Source: Laburnicola sp. R22_1 (lineage: Eukaryota > Ascomycota > Dothideomycetes > Pleosporales > Didymosphaeriaceae). From it: a DNA stretch of 64,000 nt. The stretch is from positions 1,426,001-1,490,000 of the forward strand of contig JACONQ010000007.1 of NCBI GenBank assembly GCA_014281115.1, read 5' to 3'. Made by a program: the position numbers and the translations under genes. The notes below the pieces were generated by a model. The model did not search any database and had not been told where the DNA came from. It was given only the letters and a program-made list of their open reading frames with translations. Positions 46,799 through 59,706 of the stretch are shown here, piece by piece (position 1 is the first letter of the stretch; the number at the start of each line of letters is the position of its first letter).

Positions 46799-47559
46799 TT
46801 AAGGGGTTATTAGGTATGCGCGTAATCTATTCCCTTAATAAGTAAATATAAACAATCTAGCGCAAAGTATAATTAGCTAGGTAAAATAAATTGCAACTAC
46901 TAGGGACCTAAGTCAATTGCTACGCGTTAATCACAGCTATAGGAATAGTAATACGCTAATTAGAAGGTTAGTTAATTAATTAATTTAAGACTATAAAACG
47001 TTGCGGCGTAGCTAAACTAGTCTAAGCAGCACTATACTAAGGACCCTAACTCTATAGAGTATAATTAAGTGTTAACGTAGAATAATTTGTATTATAATAT
47101 AGAAGCGCTTAATTAGCGCTGCAGTCTCCTAAGGGAGACTAGTGCTTACTATCCTTACCTAAGAAAGGCTTAGGAGACAGAGCACTACCCTTCTTTATCT
47201 TCTTCTTATTTAGATATATCTTTAAGCTATCTTTAAGACACTTTATACGATTAGGGTAAAAAAATTAATACTACACAGATTAATAAATAATTAACTAAAT
47301 ACACATAATTATATACTAAATTATTATTTACCTAACACTAAACAAACTAGTGCGCAACTTCTTTAAGCTTCTTAGGTCTAGAAAGCGTTAGTAAAAAAGA
47401 ATTACTAATAAGGATTAAAATTTTATACAAAAGATTATACGTATAACCAAACGCGTAATAATAATAGTAGATATTTAAGCGTTTACTTAACGTATTCTTG
47501 AAACACCTACTATATATCTATGCTAGAGAAAGAATAGTACTACTCTAGTAGAGGTGGCT
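46799..47559. other. AT-rich stretch, nothing recognised
   Basis: It is probably the continuation of the relic at 40554-41665 that Copia B interrupted. Eroded plus-strand coding texture is present without an identifiable domain. Confidence 0.3.
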
Positions 47560-50500
47560 TCTTGCCTATTAATAGCTATTTGTGCTATAGAGTAGTATAG
47601 AGTCTAATCCTTCTAGTTCTATTATATAAAGGTATAAAGGTATACCTTAATTATAAAATTTATATATTTTATAGTGCTATTAGTTTTTAGGTGTTTAAAT
47701 GAGAATAATTTTCTCTAAATTTTTATTCTTTTATATAAATACCTCTAAAAGTTACTTATAAATTAACCTTGATAGTTAGAAGTTATAGTATTAGAGAGCT
47801 AATAGTAGGCTATAATATAATAGAGGAATATCTCTACTACTATTTCTATCTTTAAGTCTAGTAGGGGGACTAAAACTATTCCTTTTCTTAGCCTATTACA
47901 CACTACTATTATATTTATATTTCTCCTACTTATAGAAAGCTTAGTAATATAGTCTATAAAGATCTTCTTTTATATCTAGTCTAGAAGGGGAGAAGTTTTA
48001 GTAGTTCTTATTTTATATTTCTTCATAGCTTAGTTCTTTTATATATATTATAGTTCTTAATAAATTTATAAATAAAGTCTAATATTCCTAGAAAAAGTAT
48101 AATCTAGTAACTATTTTATAGGTAATCTCTCTCACTAGGTACCTAGATATAGAGGAGTTATAGACTATAGTAACTAGTATTATTAATAGAGGTTCCTAGT
48201 CTAGAACCTATCTTTATTTCTAGTACTAGAGGTAACTAGTGTTATTAATATTGCATTCTTATATAGTAAACTTTAGGTTTAAAAAGAAAGGAAAAGTGCG
48301 CCTATAGTAAAGAACGGACTTCTTCACTTTTTTTAATATAAAATCTTCCTCTAAGCTATAAAACTATAGTTTATCTAGGTTTAGGTCTGCTAGAGGGTGC
48401 GTGTCTAGTTTAGAGGGAAACTCTTCTAGTAAGTAAAGAAAAAAAGACTAGTATTCCTTATATTTAGTCTAGCTCTCTTCTTTCTTAAGGAGGTTAAGCC
48501 ACCTAGGTAGAGCTTATATTGCTAGGGCTATAGATATTTAAAGCCTAATATTTCTATTCTCTAAAAAATCTTCTTAAGAAGTTAAATTTTATAGAACTTA
48601 ACTTAGTTATCTTTAGTATTAGTAGATATGTGTTATTAAATTAACTACCTAGGAGTAGAACGACAACGGCTTTTATCTTAAATAATATAACAAAAAAAGC
48701 AGCGCCCCCTGCTTAGTAATTAAAAAGAGTATCAAAAAGGTAATATAATTATAAAAAAAGCGCGTTTAAACTACTAAGCGAGCTTAGCAGTTTTAGTATA
48801 GGGCTGCTCCTATAAGCAAAATTTTTATAAAGAGGCTACTTAGAACTTTAGTAGGGGAGAGATAAAACTTTAGTGCGGCTATACTATAGTTATCCTCCCT
48901 TCTTCTCTACTATCCTAATTATTGTAAATAATACAAGTTAATATATTAATAGATACATACTACTTTATAAGTAAATAAGAGTAATATATACTAGATACAC
49001 TATCGCTCTATTACTATATTAAGATTATTCTAAATAAAGTTTCTATTACTATCTTTACCTCTTTACGCCCTACTATCTACTTAAGTATTAACTCTAAATT
49101 GTCTAACACTAATATTGAAGATCTTTTTCGTATTAAGATTCTAACCAAGGTCGAATCCGCACTATATACAGAGAGGAGTAAAACAGAAGGCACTAAAACA
49201 TAGCACCTAGCACATAGTAGTAGTAACAAAATATACACAAAATAATAATAATTTTATTATTAACGTTTTATATAGCTGCATTATTAATAGTAGTTAATAG
49301 ATAGTCTACTATCTAGCATAACTAAGTTACATATTATCTCTTAACTAGTAGACTATTAGAAAGCCACAATCGACTGCGGAGTTATAAACGCAAAAGCAGT
49401 ATAGGCAATAGGACGCTTAACTATAGTTTAGTTATCGTGCTTGTAACCTAGCAGCTATAGCGTAACTATAGTTCGCTATATATATAGCGTATAAAGTCTG
49501 CCTCTTATAATGTTAGCAATGCCTAGTATACTAAATCTTTATCTTTAACTTATATAACACTAAGTTTTTAAATCTAACTCTTTATTATATGCGGCAATAT
49601 AACACCTTTCTAGCGTCCTAAAATTGCGTCGTCTAATACCCGCAGTTAGACAGCTGCTAGAGAATTTAAAACTAGTATAGACAACTAGCTAGGCAATATT
49701 AGCTATCTAGCCTACCTACTATAAGATAAGGTTTAAGAGGCAGAGCTGCTAGAGGACTAAATTAATTATAATTACACTATTCTAGAGGTTATATCTAATA
49801 ATCTATTTAGGCTATATATAATCTTTATATAACTTTAAATTCTTAAGTGCTAGATTATCCTTTTATATAAAGATCTAGGAAGAGATACAGCAATCTTTAT
49901 AAAAAAACAATAGCACCTTACTATTATATTGCTGGCAAAACTAGAGGACAGGCTAAGATATAGTAGTAGGCATTTATTAGAGGAGGAGCAAATATTTTTT
50001 ATATATTGCTAGAGCGCACGCGCACAGCTATAGCAAAACAAGCTCCTAGTAGCAATTAAAATTGTGTAGGCGCATAAGAACAATAAGAAGTAAGGGTAGT
50101 AGTAGTAGCAGAAGCATAGAGAAGATAGGCGGCGGTAGCAAGATCCTAGGAGAGTAGTATACAGCTTACTAGTTACAAGAGGAAATCTACTATAAAAGAG
50201 TAATAAAATAGTTAAGTTAGTTGCTATTAAAATTATTGTTATTATTATTGCTCTATAAAATATTATTAAAGAAATTATTAATTACGTAATATAGTGGTTA
50301 GTTAAATAGCCGGCCTAGGATTACGTAACATCACGGATTAACCCCGGAAAAGAGGTCTAACACTAATATACTTACTATTATAGAAGAGTACACACTAAAG
50401 ATTTGCAATGCTACTATTAAGGTGGCTACGCTAAAGTTCTATTCTATCTATTAGATACTTATTTAGCGTAAGGGGTGAGTATACTTAACTATCTATAAGG

Positions 50501-52420
50501 CAGTCCTAGTGTACTAGTTAGGTTAGTAGCTTATATAGTTCGCACAGGACTATAAGATTAAATTCCCGCTCTAGTAGATGCAATTACTTCTTATTAGTAA
50601 CTAAATCTAAGAGAAAAGGCAAAAGGTAGAAGATAAGGTGCTTGTTAACAAGCTCTAGTGTAATAAGAGCATTATATAGATCTATAAGATCCTTCTAGCT
50701 ATTGTTACTATTGTCGCTATTAAGTTAGCTTATCTAAGTAAGTACACCGCGTAGCGACGAGCGTAGATAACTAATAATAGTAGTAGTAATAAGCCAGGTG
50801 TACTATATACGCTATAAGTAAACTTTATATTAGGACTAGGAGCTTATACAGTGCAGGGTTATTAAGATATTTAAGGTTAGTCTTTAATTAGAATTAGGTG
50901 CCATACATAGTACATATAACCTTCTATCTTAATTTACTTTAACCTTAAACTAAAAAAAAGGTTAAAAAAGGTATTTAGCAAGCTAGCTATTAGTAGGTGT
51001 ATCTTACTAGTATTATAAAAGGGCATTTGCCCTCAAGTTAATAGTTTATAGTCTATATTAAAATATTATATTATATTTACTAAGGGTATTAGCCTAGTAT
51101 ATATACCTTTTATCTAACCTCTTAGACTTTATAAAGTATATAAGGTTCTTATAATTAGTATATATAAGTATATAGAAAATAGCCTAAAGTATATTATACT
51201 ACTTTTTAGTTACTTTAATAACTATAGGGATTTTCTTATTAAAAATTATATAGTTTACCTTTATAGAAGTGTGTTTAGTAAAGAAGTAGGCAATTAGCCT
51301 AAGGACTTCTTTTGTGCTAAACTGCGAGAAGCAGGCTCTAAAGGTCTAGCCTAAGAAGTTAGTCTTTAATACTCCTTTCTTCTTAGTATTAAAGTAAGCT
51401 AGCGTAAGCTTAGTGTAGAACACTTTCTTTAAGTAGTTAAAGGCCTACTATTATTTCTACCCCTATAAAAAAGGAGTTTTCTTTCTAGTTAACTTTATTA
51501 ATAGAAATACTACTTTTAAAAAGTTCTTTATAAACTTCTAGTAAAAATTAGTAAACTCTAAAAAACTCTAAATATCTTTTATATTTATAGGAAGGGTCTA
51601 ATTCTAAATAGCTGTAACATTCTTTAAGTCTATACTAATCTTCTTTCTATACTCTATAATAAATCTAAGGTACTTAGTCTTAGTAATTATAAACTTATAC
51701 TTCTTAATATCTAAGTGTAGCCTTACCTTGCCTAACTTCTCTACTATCTATTACACTTTATCCTAATAGTCTTTTAAAGATCTACTAGAAAATATAACGA
51801 TATTATCTATATAGGTAGAGTAGAGGTTATCTAAGTACTTTCTTAGAATATAGTTATTATATCTCTAGAAGGTGCTTAGTATATTAGCTAGTCTGAAGGG
51901 AACTACTAGCTACTTATACAACCTAAACTAGGTGTAGAAAGCTATTTTCTATTCTTCTTTTTTACTGTTCTTAATTTATAAAAGGCCTAAATTATATCTA
52001 ACTTTGTTAGCTACTTAGCCTTAGTAAGGAGCTGCAATATCTTTCTAATAAGAAAAAAAATGTAGCAGTCCTTTTTTAATAGGGTATTTAACACCCTATA
52101 GTTTATATAAAACTATAAACCTCTTTTAAGTTTTCTTATAAATAATACTAGTACTATAGCGCTAGACTTTCTTACCTAAATAAAGCTATAGATAAGGTAC
52201 TTTATTAGTTTCTTATAAAGAACTAGCAATTCCTTCTTTAATATACTATAGAGGGTGCTAAAAGGAATCTTTAGGGTCTCTCTATTCTTCTTAATAAGGG
52301 AAATTAAGTAATTAATCCGAGGGCTTTATAATAGGGGAAGTTTATTAGCTTGTTCTTTTAAAAAAAACTTCTACTTAGTCTAGGAGCCACTTAGGGAGAT
52401 AGTCTCTTAGGTCTACCTTA
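47560..52420 (-). pseudogene. Ty3-gypsy Pol relic split by a 2.36-kb insertion
   Basis: Minus strand, from the right: RT start (LKIPFSTLYSILKKELLVLY, then KLDII-AFYKLRTVKKK), active site STYIDNIVIFSSRSLKDY with YIDN at 51802-51813 in place of YVDD, then LDIKKYKFIITKTKYLRFII. Next is the RNase H/linker end (NLRANALL, DTPTN) at about 51000. It resumes at 48625 with TKDN and reaches the integrase core at 47600-48100: FIDYITKLSISRRNINIIVV, CNRLRKGIVLVP, SNYQG, in which Asp positions are Asn. In-frame stops are RIP-like. No LTRs were identified; the Gag region to the right (52420-53230) is too eroded. Confidence 0.75.
48626..50986 (+). mobile_element. 2361-bp unclassified insertion in the Gypsy relic
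   Basis: TATTAGTAG at 48617-48625 and again at 50987-50995 bounds it; removal rejoins the Gypsy frame. It starts with a copy of the ~105-bp element (about 48629-48732), followed by ~375 bp also found after the copy at 58573, then a relative of the 281-bp element, then ~1.5 kb with eroded plus-strand frames (LLYAAI-HLSSVLKLRRLIP; EEYTLKICNATIKVATLKFY) that I do not recognise. It ends GGTATTTAGCAAGC. A 9-bp duplication would suit a Mutator-like element, but no long terminal inverted repeats are visible. A related unit is at about 56386-59706. Confidence 0.6.
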
Positions 52421-53998
52421 GCCTTTAAGGCTAGAGCCTTCTAAATATCCTTAAGAGAGGTAGTAAAGACTATTAGCCTATTGTTTTATTTCTCCTATTT
52501 AAGGTTATAAATAACATAGTAGAGACTTTTTAACTAGAAGTAGACATTTGTCTCCCTTACTTATTTCTAATCCTTATATAGAAGAACTCTATATATATAA
52601 ACTATTTCTTTAGGACTACTAATATAGCGTTTTTCTTTTACTATAGTAACCTAAGAAATAATTTATAGTCCTTCTCTTTTCTATTAATATAAGCTTATAT
52701 TATTTTAATATGCCTCTTAATATCTATCTTTATATAAGCGACTTTGTAAACTAAGAAGGTTACTCTTCTAAATTCTATTACTTAATAGGGATTATTTAAA
52801 CTAATGCGTTATAGGTTAGCTTTTCTAGCAAACTTCTTAGATATAAAGATAGTAGTTAAATACTTTAAATTAAGTATAGTATATATAAAGGCAATATTAT
52901 TAATAAGAGCGTTTATAGTAATTAGTGTTAAATTTAGCTATATTTTCCTATATATATTAAAGTTCTCCTTTATTTCCTCTATAAATTGCATTATCTTCTT
53001 CCTCTAATAACTTCTAGGAGGAGAAGCTAGTTTTCTAACTCTACTAAGCTATTAATATCCTTATTACTACTATATATCTCCTAAGCCTTACTAGCCCTAG
53101 CTTATATTAGGGGTATTATAGCTTAAAAGTAATAACTCTAGATATTATATCTCTTTTAACCCCTCTAAGGTAAGAGTATAAACTACCTCCACTTATTTAG
53201 TTTTTAAGTAGCCCTACTACGTTTAATTACTTGTTTTTTTATTATATTATAGCGCCCATATAATATTATATAATGTTATGTAACATTACGTTATATGCGC
53301 GCTAAGCCCTAGAGCGTGTTAAAGTTTTTCTAACGTCTTTTCTAGCTTCTAAGACAACCTACAACAATAACACCCTACCTACCTACCTACCTACTGCGTT
53401 ACTAAACAATTAACACCTACCTTTTAACCTTTTACTACCCTATTACTAAACAATTAATAATTTAGACCTCTACTCTACTACTATAATATATAATAAGTAT
53501 CGCGCGCGCTTCCCACTCCTAACACTAAAGAGCACCCTAATACTTTACTACCCTTACTCTACCTATTACTTATAGAAATTCCGCAGAATAAGTGTATACC
53601 TATATATACCCCATACTTTTACTAACTATTTATTATATATTTCTTTCTCCTAGTAAAACTATAGGTAGTCTAGAATGTGCCTAACCTTTCACTTTTAAAT
53701 CTAACTAAATCTCGCCTCTTACTTTCTAAAAGCGCTCTAGTAACGCCTATTACTAATATAGCTAAGCACTAGGCATCTAAACTAGTAGAGAGAAAGCTAT
53801 AAGTTAAAATTTATAGTCCCTAGAGCACCTAGGTATTGTCTAACGCAATAAGACAAACTAGCTATAGTAATCTATTTCCTGCATAACTTGTACTATACTG
53901 CTATATATTCTAGAAGAATAGTAGACGTCTAACTCTTATAATACCTATTCTATATATATCTATTATTAGTATCTAAGTTATACTTCTTCTTATTATAC
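52421..53998. other. AT-rich stretch, possible Gypsy Gag/LTR debris
   Basis: No readable domain. A short tandem CTAC run lies near 53365-53390, and the motif TTACTAAACAATTAA occurs twice, near 53400 and 53445. Confidence 0.35.

Positions 53999-54096
<98 letters not shown>
53999..54096. repeat. (TTA)n microsatellite, about 32 copies
   Basis: This is an uninterrupted trinucleotide run of about 98 bases. It is likely length-variable between strains. Confidence 0.97.
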
Positions 54097-54097
<1 letters not shown>

Positions 54098-55745
54098 TGC
54101 TTATCCTACTTATTGTATATGTATAGGCAGGTAACCATCCCTCCTATAGAAAGGGCGTTATTTAGTTAAGAGAAGGCTATTAATTAATATATTGTAACTT
54201 TAAGATCTTATATAATAATTAGTTATATATATATGTAAGGATAGATAGATAAAGATAATCTATATCTAGTTGCGGATTCTATATACTTTATGTGTAGACA
54301 GCTACGTTATATTATTATCTTTAACTTTAGTATCTATAGACTATAGGATTAACTACCTTATTAGTATAAGGGACTAATTTGCACGTGCTAACAAATAGTC
54401 CCTAGCCTAACCTATTTATCTCTAAGTAGCTTTACCTTTTTTAATACATTTTTAGCACACCTATAGCTTTTCCTTACAGTGTTGTACTATATACCAAAAG
54501 GTCTGCAATGTTTCTCTTTCTAATATCCCTTTGTACTATAGTAGAAGTATGCTCCTTCTTTATAGTACTATTCTAACTCCTTCTTAGAGACCTATTTAGC
54601 GCGCTTCTTAGTTTTTAAAGGGTTTATTTTAGTAGTTTTTATAGTACTAGAATATATAAGTTTCTAATCTATAGCGTTAGTAAACTTAGTAGAGAAGAAG
54701 ACTACTATATAAAAGTGCTTAAATATCTTTATATAGCAAATATTTTCTTTAACTATATTAATTTTATCTATAAGTATTATAAGATTCTAGTTTTTAGAAA
54801 TTTCTAGCGTAATTAGCCTATTCTATAAGTTTGTATATAAGGCTCTCTAGTAAATATTCTTTAAGTTTTTCTAGTTATTTTTAGTAGCCTTAGTAGCTAG
54901 GCGCATAAAGGTAGTATTAAACTTAGTTAGCAGGGTTTCACCCTATTAGCTAAGAAATAGTCTATTTTATACTTACTTCTCTACTAACTTATTATAAAAG
55001 CTTATATTTAAGAAACCTTAGAACTTATCTTTAAAATAGGTTCCTTTCTTTATAAAGGCTAGTGCAATATTTACTACCTTACTTATTAGTCTACTTATAA
55101 TATAATTAACTATGTTTCCTTAAAGGAGGTAATCTTTATAGATTTTGGCCTTTATTGTGTATTTCTAACATTAGTAATTCTAATAGCTTCTAGAGAATAA
55201 CTCTAGATTAGAAAGTTAGGAGCGCTAGCGCTCTAGTGGCGCTTTACTAGGCGCTAGTATCACTACTATTATTTAGGAGGGGGTTAAAGATATAGTCTCT
55301 ACTTTAGCGCATTGCTTTAATTAGGCAAGTTAATTAGCAATTACTTTTAGTAAGGCCTAGAGCTATTTACTAGCGTTTTATTAAGCTACTAGTATAACTT
55401 AGAGTTACTTTAAGCTAGTAAGATAGCCTATAATTTATATTAGTGCGTTTTAAAGAGCGCTCCCTTTTATATTTTAGGCCTTCTCTCTCCTTTAGGAAGG
55501 TGCTTAAGGTCCTATTAATCTTTAGTCTTATAGATACCAGCGGACTAGTTTAATCTTTTATATACACTCTATCTTATTATAATCTCCTATATATAGTTTC
55601 TTAGTAAGGTTAGCTATAATATCTACTTCTATAGCTTCTTACTATTAGAGTTTAGTAACCTATTACGCTAGGCAAGGGATAAAAATATTCTCACTTTTAT
55701 AAAAGACTCTAGTATTTCCTCTATTATACTTATATTTGTTCTGTA
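54097..55745. other. AT-rich RIP-eroded stretch, nothing recognised
   Basis: Both strands are stop-dense. A minus-strand texture with many Lys/Arg-like codons is visible near 54400-55200, but no family can be named. Confidence 0.35.
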
Positions 55746-56022
55746 GGGTTAAGAGATTTTAGTATCTAACTTAACTGCGTATTTATTTATAGAGTTAAGG
55801 AATCTTAATATCTAACTTAACTACGTATTTGTTTATAGAGTTAAGGAATCTTAGTGTCTAACTTAACTACGTATTTGTTTATAGGGTTAAAGGACCTTAA
55901 TATCTAACTTAACTACGTGTTTATTCCATAGGGTTAAAGGATCTTAGTATCTAACTTAACTACATGTTTGTTTATTAGGTTAAGGGATCTTAATATCTAA
56001 CTTAACTATATATTTGTTTATA
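55746..56022. repeat. ~46-bp minisatellite, six copies
   Basis: A unit containing GGTTAAGG and ATCTAACTTAACTACGT is repeated head to tail about six times. Copies differ by a few transitions and small indels. It shows no coding sense and no spacer/repeat alternation. Confidence 0.85.
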
Positions 56023-57146
56023 GGATTATTCTTAATGTATTAGAGTAATCTTGTAAGCTTCCCTATTATAAGAAGTTAATTAAATTTAATATAGGGGCCT
56101 TTGACCTAAGAGGTTAGAGTTGCCTAAGTAAACTTATAAATTTAATAGAGTTTAATAGTAACTCTAGCTGTATACTTATATATACGTCTAGCTTGGCAGA
56201 AGTACGGACCTAGAACTTTGAGGCAGCAGACCGAGTAACTATAGAAGGGCGCTCAGCCCCTTATAATTCCAGCTTGTTTTCCTTTGTATAATAATAATAA
56301 TAATAACGCAAACTAAGTTCTTTAAAAGAATAGGCGATAAAAGAGATAAAAGGAGCATATATCTATTATATAACTAAGAATCTATATATGTTATTAAATT
56401 AACTATCTAGGGGTATAACGATAAAGGCTTTTATCTTAAATAATATAATAAAAAAGATAGAGGCCCCTACTTCGTAATTACAAAGTATTAGAAAATAGGT
56501 AGTAAAGCACTATAGAGCACAATAAGAGGTAATTAAGTATATTAAATAGTGGTATTAGATAAAATAAATTACTACAGGGTAAAGGCTCCCTATAGGTAAT
56601 ATTATATATTAAAGGTTACCTAACTTAGTTAACCTTAGTATATACCTAGGTTTTATAATATTATTTTCTTTTCAAAGTTGCTTTTACCCTAAGAGCGCTT
56701 TAGTATACTAGAATAAACCTTATAGTTACTAACTAGTACTATATATTTTCTTTAGTTAAGAAATATATTTATCTATACCTTAAAAATCTAAGTAACCTTA
56801 TATAGGGCTATAAACAGAGTTAGAGAAAATAACTAGGTATCCAGAATTACTAAAGTAAGTAAAAGAGAATAGGTAAAAGATTTAGTAAAGGTAAGTAACA
56901 TTAGGTAAAAGGCTTAGTACATAGGTAAAGGTTATCTTTTACTTTTATCTAAATTATATAATAGATAATATTAAAGATTTTTGTTCTGTTAAGATTCTAA
57001 TTAAGGTTAAATCCGCACTATATATAAAGAGGAGTAAAATAGAAGGTACTAAAACCTACTACTTAGCATATAATAGTAGTAACAAAATATGTATAAAATA
57101 GTAATAATTTTATTATTAATATTTTGCATAGTAGTATTATTAATAG

Positions 57147-57251
57147 CACGCTCTTTTTAATTACTAAGAAGGGGGCTCTGCTTTTTTTGTCATGTTATTT
57201 GAGATGAAAGCCTTTGTCGTGCTACCCCTAGGTAGTTAATATAACGCCACA
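57147..57251 (-). mobile_element. ~105-bp interspersed element, reverse copy, well preserved
   Basis: This is the reverse complement of the 40433 element. It interrupts the 281-bp-type repeat, whose uninterrupted form is at about 49290. It is flanked by TTATTAATAG at 57137-57146 and 57252-57261, extendable to 11 bp with ambiguity at the first base. Its GC content is far above the flanks, so it is probably a recent or RIP-exempt insertion. Confidence 0.72.
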
Positions 57252-57566
57252 TTATTAATAGTAGTTAATAAATAGTCTACTATCTGGCATAACTAAGTTA
57301 TATATTATCTCTTATAGACTATTAGAGAGCTATAGTAGAGCGTAGAGGCGTAATTATAATTTGCTATATATATAGTGTATAAGTCTATCTACTCTTATAA
57401 TATCTATAATATTTAAATATTCTTTTCCTTTAACTTATATAACACGAAGTCTTTTAAATCTAACTCTTTATTATATATAGCAATATAACACCTTTTAGGC
57501 GTCCTAAGATTGCGTTATCTAATACCTATAGTTAGATAGCTGCTAGAGAATTTAAAACTAGTATAG

Positions 57567-57761
57567 TGTAAGGCACAAAGTGGCAGGCAATTCGGATTAG
57601 GACAAAATGGTATATTAAGACAAATCCTTAAGAAGTACTTAAGGAGCTGTACGAGTATATATAAGCTATATTACCTAATCTAGCCTAGCTTAGAGCTGGG
57701 GGCGATCCGTAGGATCGCTAAAGGATCTCCAACATAGGCTTAGGGGGAAATGCCCTTAATA
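57567..57761. mobile_element. Probable solo LTR, 195 bp
   Basis: Compared with the collinear unit at 49670, this stretch is an extra segment bounded by TATAG at 57562-57566 and 57762-57766, a 5-bp duplication typical of LTR elements. It starts TGTAAGGC and ends GCCCTTAATA, compatible with TG...CA ends after a CpA>TpA change. It contains a perfect hairpin (GCGATCC/GGATCGC). No partner LTR is in the window. Confidence 0.6.
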
Positions 57762-58572
57762 TATAGACAACTAGCTAGATAATATTAGCTATCTAGCCTA
57801 TCTACTATAAAATATAGTTTAATTGGCAGGCCTGCTAAAGGACTATATTAATTATACTATTCTAGAGATTATGCATAAGAATTTATTTAGGCTATATACA
57901 ATCTTTACACAACTCTAGATTCTTAAATACTAGACTATTCTTTTATATAGAGGCCTAGGCAAAGATATAATAACCTTTAGAAAGAATAATAGCACTTTAT
58001 TATTGCGTTACTAGTAAGACTAGAGAATATAATAAAATATAGTAGCAGGCGTCTATTAGAAAAGAAGAGAGTATTTCTTATATATTACTGGAGTGCGTGC
58101 GCGTAGCTATACTAAAAAAAGCTCCTTATAGTACTTAATATTATGTAGACGTATAATAATAATAAATATAGTTAGTAGTTAAAAGGTAATAAGAGTAAAG
58201 GTAAGTAGTAGTAGGGAAAGTATAAAGATAGGTAATAGTAGTAAGGCCCTAGGGGGTAGTATATAGCTTACTAGTTATAAGGAAAATCTACTATAAAAGA
58301 GTAATAAAATAGTTAGATTAGTTGCTAATATAATTATTATTATTACTATTATAGTAAAACATATTATTAAAGAAAATATTAATTACATAATATGATGGTT
58401 AGTTAAATAGCTAATTCGAGATTACGTAATATTACAGATTAATCCTAGGGAAGAAGTATAATAGATAATATAAGCGTCTATAATAATAAACTAATAAGAA
58501 ATTGCACTAGTTTAAATTAAGTAAGTAGGCTATTTATAGTGTGCTACGCTCTATTCCTTTTTTTAAATACTA

Positions 58573-59085
58573 TGTGGCGTTATTTTATCTACCTAGGGGT
58601 AGGATAACAAAGGCTTTTATCTTAAATAATATAACAAAAAAAGCAGAACTCCCTACTTAGTAATTAAAAAAAGGCGTAAAAAGGTAATAAAAAAAAGCGC
58701 GTTTAAACTACTAAACGAGCTTAGTAGTTTTAGCGCGAGGCTTTTATAAGGAATTCTTTTACAAAAAGACTACTTAGAACTTTAGAGAAGATATAACTTT
58801 AGTGCAGCTATACTATAAGATATCTTTCTTTTACTATTCTAAGTTATAAACTACTATCCTAAGTTACAAACTACTATTTAGATTATCGCGAATAATATAA
58901 GTTAATATATTAATAGGTACGTACTATTTCTTATAATCGTAAGATAAGGGTAATATGTACTAAATACACTATTACTCTATTGCCGTATTAGAATTGTTCT
59001 TAATAATCTCTTCCTATTACTATCTCTCTATACCCTACTATCTATCTAGGTATTAATATTATCCCTAAAGCTAAGGTACTTGCTG
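58573..59085 (+). mobile_element. ~105-bp element plus ~400-bp tail, inserted in second unit
   Basis: TGTGGCGTTA at 58573 opens a copy of the ~105-bp element. The following ~400 bp match the segment after the copy at 48629 (AAAAAGGTAATA, then GCGCGTTTAAACTACTAA), so the two share a longer unit. The interrupted sequence on both sides is collinear with 50340-50400. No clean duplication was found. Confidence 0.5.
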
Positions 59086-59706
59086 CTACTAAAGAGTACA
59101 TGCTAAAGTTTTGCGTTGCTACTATTAAGGTAACTACACTAGAGTTTTATTCTATCTATTAAATACTCTTCTAGCATAAGAGGCGAGTATACTTAACTAT
59201 TTATAAGGCAGTCTTAGTGTACTAATTAGGTTAGCAGCTTATCTAGTTTGTAAAGAACTATAAGATTAAATTTCCACTCTAGTAAAAGCAATTACTTCTT
59301 ATTAGTAACTAAATCTAAAATAAAAGGCAAAAGGTAAAAGATAAGGTGTTTATTAATAAGCTCTAGTGTAATAAGAGCGTTGCATAGATCCGCAAGATCC
59401 CCCTAGCTATTATAATTACTATTAAGTTAGCTTATCTAGCGCGCGAGCATAGATAACTAATAATAGTAATAGTAATAAACTAAGTGTGCTATATACGCTA
59501 TAAGTGAATCTTATATTAGAACTAGGAGCTTACAGGTATTAGGGGGTGCAAGTAAGTTTAAACTATTATTGTATTACTAGATAGTTAAGGTTAGTCTTTA
59601 ATTAAAATTAGGTGCTATATATAGTAGTATATAATAACCTTCTATCTTAACCTACTTTAACCTTAAACTAAAAATACAGGTTAAAAAAGGTATTCGGCAA
59701 GCCAAT

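Larger units (their letters stand above)
56386..59706 (+). mobile_element. Second unit related to the 2.36-kb insertion, with nested inserts
   Basis: It begins with a ~105-bp element copy (about 56395-56490), then ~490 bp not seen in the first unit, then sequence collinear with 49107-50986 from 56980 onward, ending GGTATTCGGCAAGC at about 59706. It is interrupted by three smaller inserts described separately (57147, 57567, 58573). Target duplication is not clean: AATCTATATA left, AATCTTAAATA right. Limits are approximate. Confidence 0.5.

Noticed and set aside
48629..48732. Helitron or LTR interpretation of the ~105-bp element
   Set aside because: There is no TC...CTRR pair and insertion is not between A and T without duplication; duplications are longer than 5 bp and the 3' end is not CA.
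52804..53007. Plus-strand hydrophobic frame of 67 codons
   Set aside because: It is antisense to the Gypsy relic region and its composition follows from AT richness.
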